Assembly: GCA_913773715.1 (NCBI GenBank)
Contig: CAJYHD010000552.1
Coordinates: forward strand, 1-6,189
DNA length: 6,189 nucleotides
From: an uncultured Sphingobium sp.
GTDB taxonomy: Bacteria > Pseudomonadota > Alphaproteobacteria > Sphingomonadales > Sphingomonadaceae
Direction of reading: 5' to 3'
A program made the position numbers and the translations under genes. The notes under the pieces are model-generated. The model was not told the DNA's origin, did no database searches, and saw only the letters and a list, made by a program, of their open reading frames with translations. Of the stretch, positions 6,114 through 6,189 are shown one piece after another; the first letter of the stretch is position 1; each line of letters starts with the position of its first letter.

Positions 6114-6120
6114 CCTCCTT
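6114..6120 (-). promoter_or_regulatory. Ribosome binding site of the DUF4386 gene
   Basis: On the minus strand this reads AAGGAGG, the full Shine-Dalgarno core, 7 bases before the ATG at 6104-6106. It sits in the 19-base gap after the upstream gene's stop and fixes the start of the DUF4386 protein. Confidence 0.85.
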
Positions 6121-6125
6121 TTCGA

Positions 6126-6189
6126 TCAGGCGCGGAGCGTTACGCCCAGCTTCTGCGCCGCCTTGACGATGGAAGCGCTGATCGCCTCC
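6126..6189 (-). CDS. C-terminal end of an unidentified protein (rest outside window)
   Basis: On the minus strand a frame enters from the window edge and stops at TGA (complement of 6126-6128). The 20 visible residues are EAISASIVKAAQKLGVTLRA, which would form an amphipathic helix ending in a short strand. The codon pattern is G/C at third positions, like real genes nearby. The gap to the DUF4386 start is 19 bases with that gene's ribosome site inside it, so one operon is likely. The tail is too short to assign a family. Coding status is inferred from the open frame, the codon bias and the spacing. Confidence 0.5.
   Translation of the reverse strand, partial: EAISASIVKAAQKLGVTLRA

Overview
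This is a 6.2 kb stretch of a GC-rich bacterial chromosome. Two 60-base rows counted by hand inside genes gave about 72% GC. The codon use, the families present and short hairpin repeats with CGTCA/TGACG ends suggest an alphaproteobacterium, most likely a sphingomonad (Sphingomonas/Sphingobium type). That placement is an inference from general resemblance, not a database result.

Layout from left to right: (1) the 3' end of a plus-strand gene, probably an MpaB/DUF2236-type oxygenase, closed by a small intrinsic terminator; (2) a minus-strand gene for a 147-residue membrane protein of unknown function, clearly AT-rich against its surroundings (about 43% GC in three counted rows); (3) a 222-base gap holding an inverted pair of REP-like hairpins; (4) a minus-strand UbiH/UbiF/COQ6-family FAD monooxygenase; (5) a 118-base gap with a second REP-like hairpin; (6) a minus-strand branched-chain aminotransferase (ilvE); (7) a 153-base divergent promoter region; (8) plus-strand low-specificity L-threonine aldolase (ltaE), overlapping by 8 bases an EamA/DMT-family 10-helix transporter; (9) a minus-strand DUF4386 membrane protein that runs 82 bases into the transporter gene from the other side; (10) the last 20 codons of a further minus-strand gene, 19 bases upstream of the DUF4386 gene and probably in one operon with it.

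Most of the window is ordinary core metabolism: ubiquinone hydroxylation, branched-chain amino acid transamination, and threonine/allo-threonine cleavage to glycine and acetaldehyde. The tightest functional unit is ltaE plus the transporter. Their overlapping frames imply translational coupling and suggest that the transporter handles a substrate or product of the aldolase, or a related amino acid. ilvE and ltaE are divergent and share one upstream region, so joint control of isoleucine/valine/leucine and threonine metabolism is possible.

I see no CRISPR array, tRNA, rRNA, insertion sequence, phage gene or defence system. The parts most worth a second look are the AT-rich membrane-protein gene with its flanking repeats, the REP-like hairpins themselves, and the overlapping gene arrangements around the EamA transporter.
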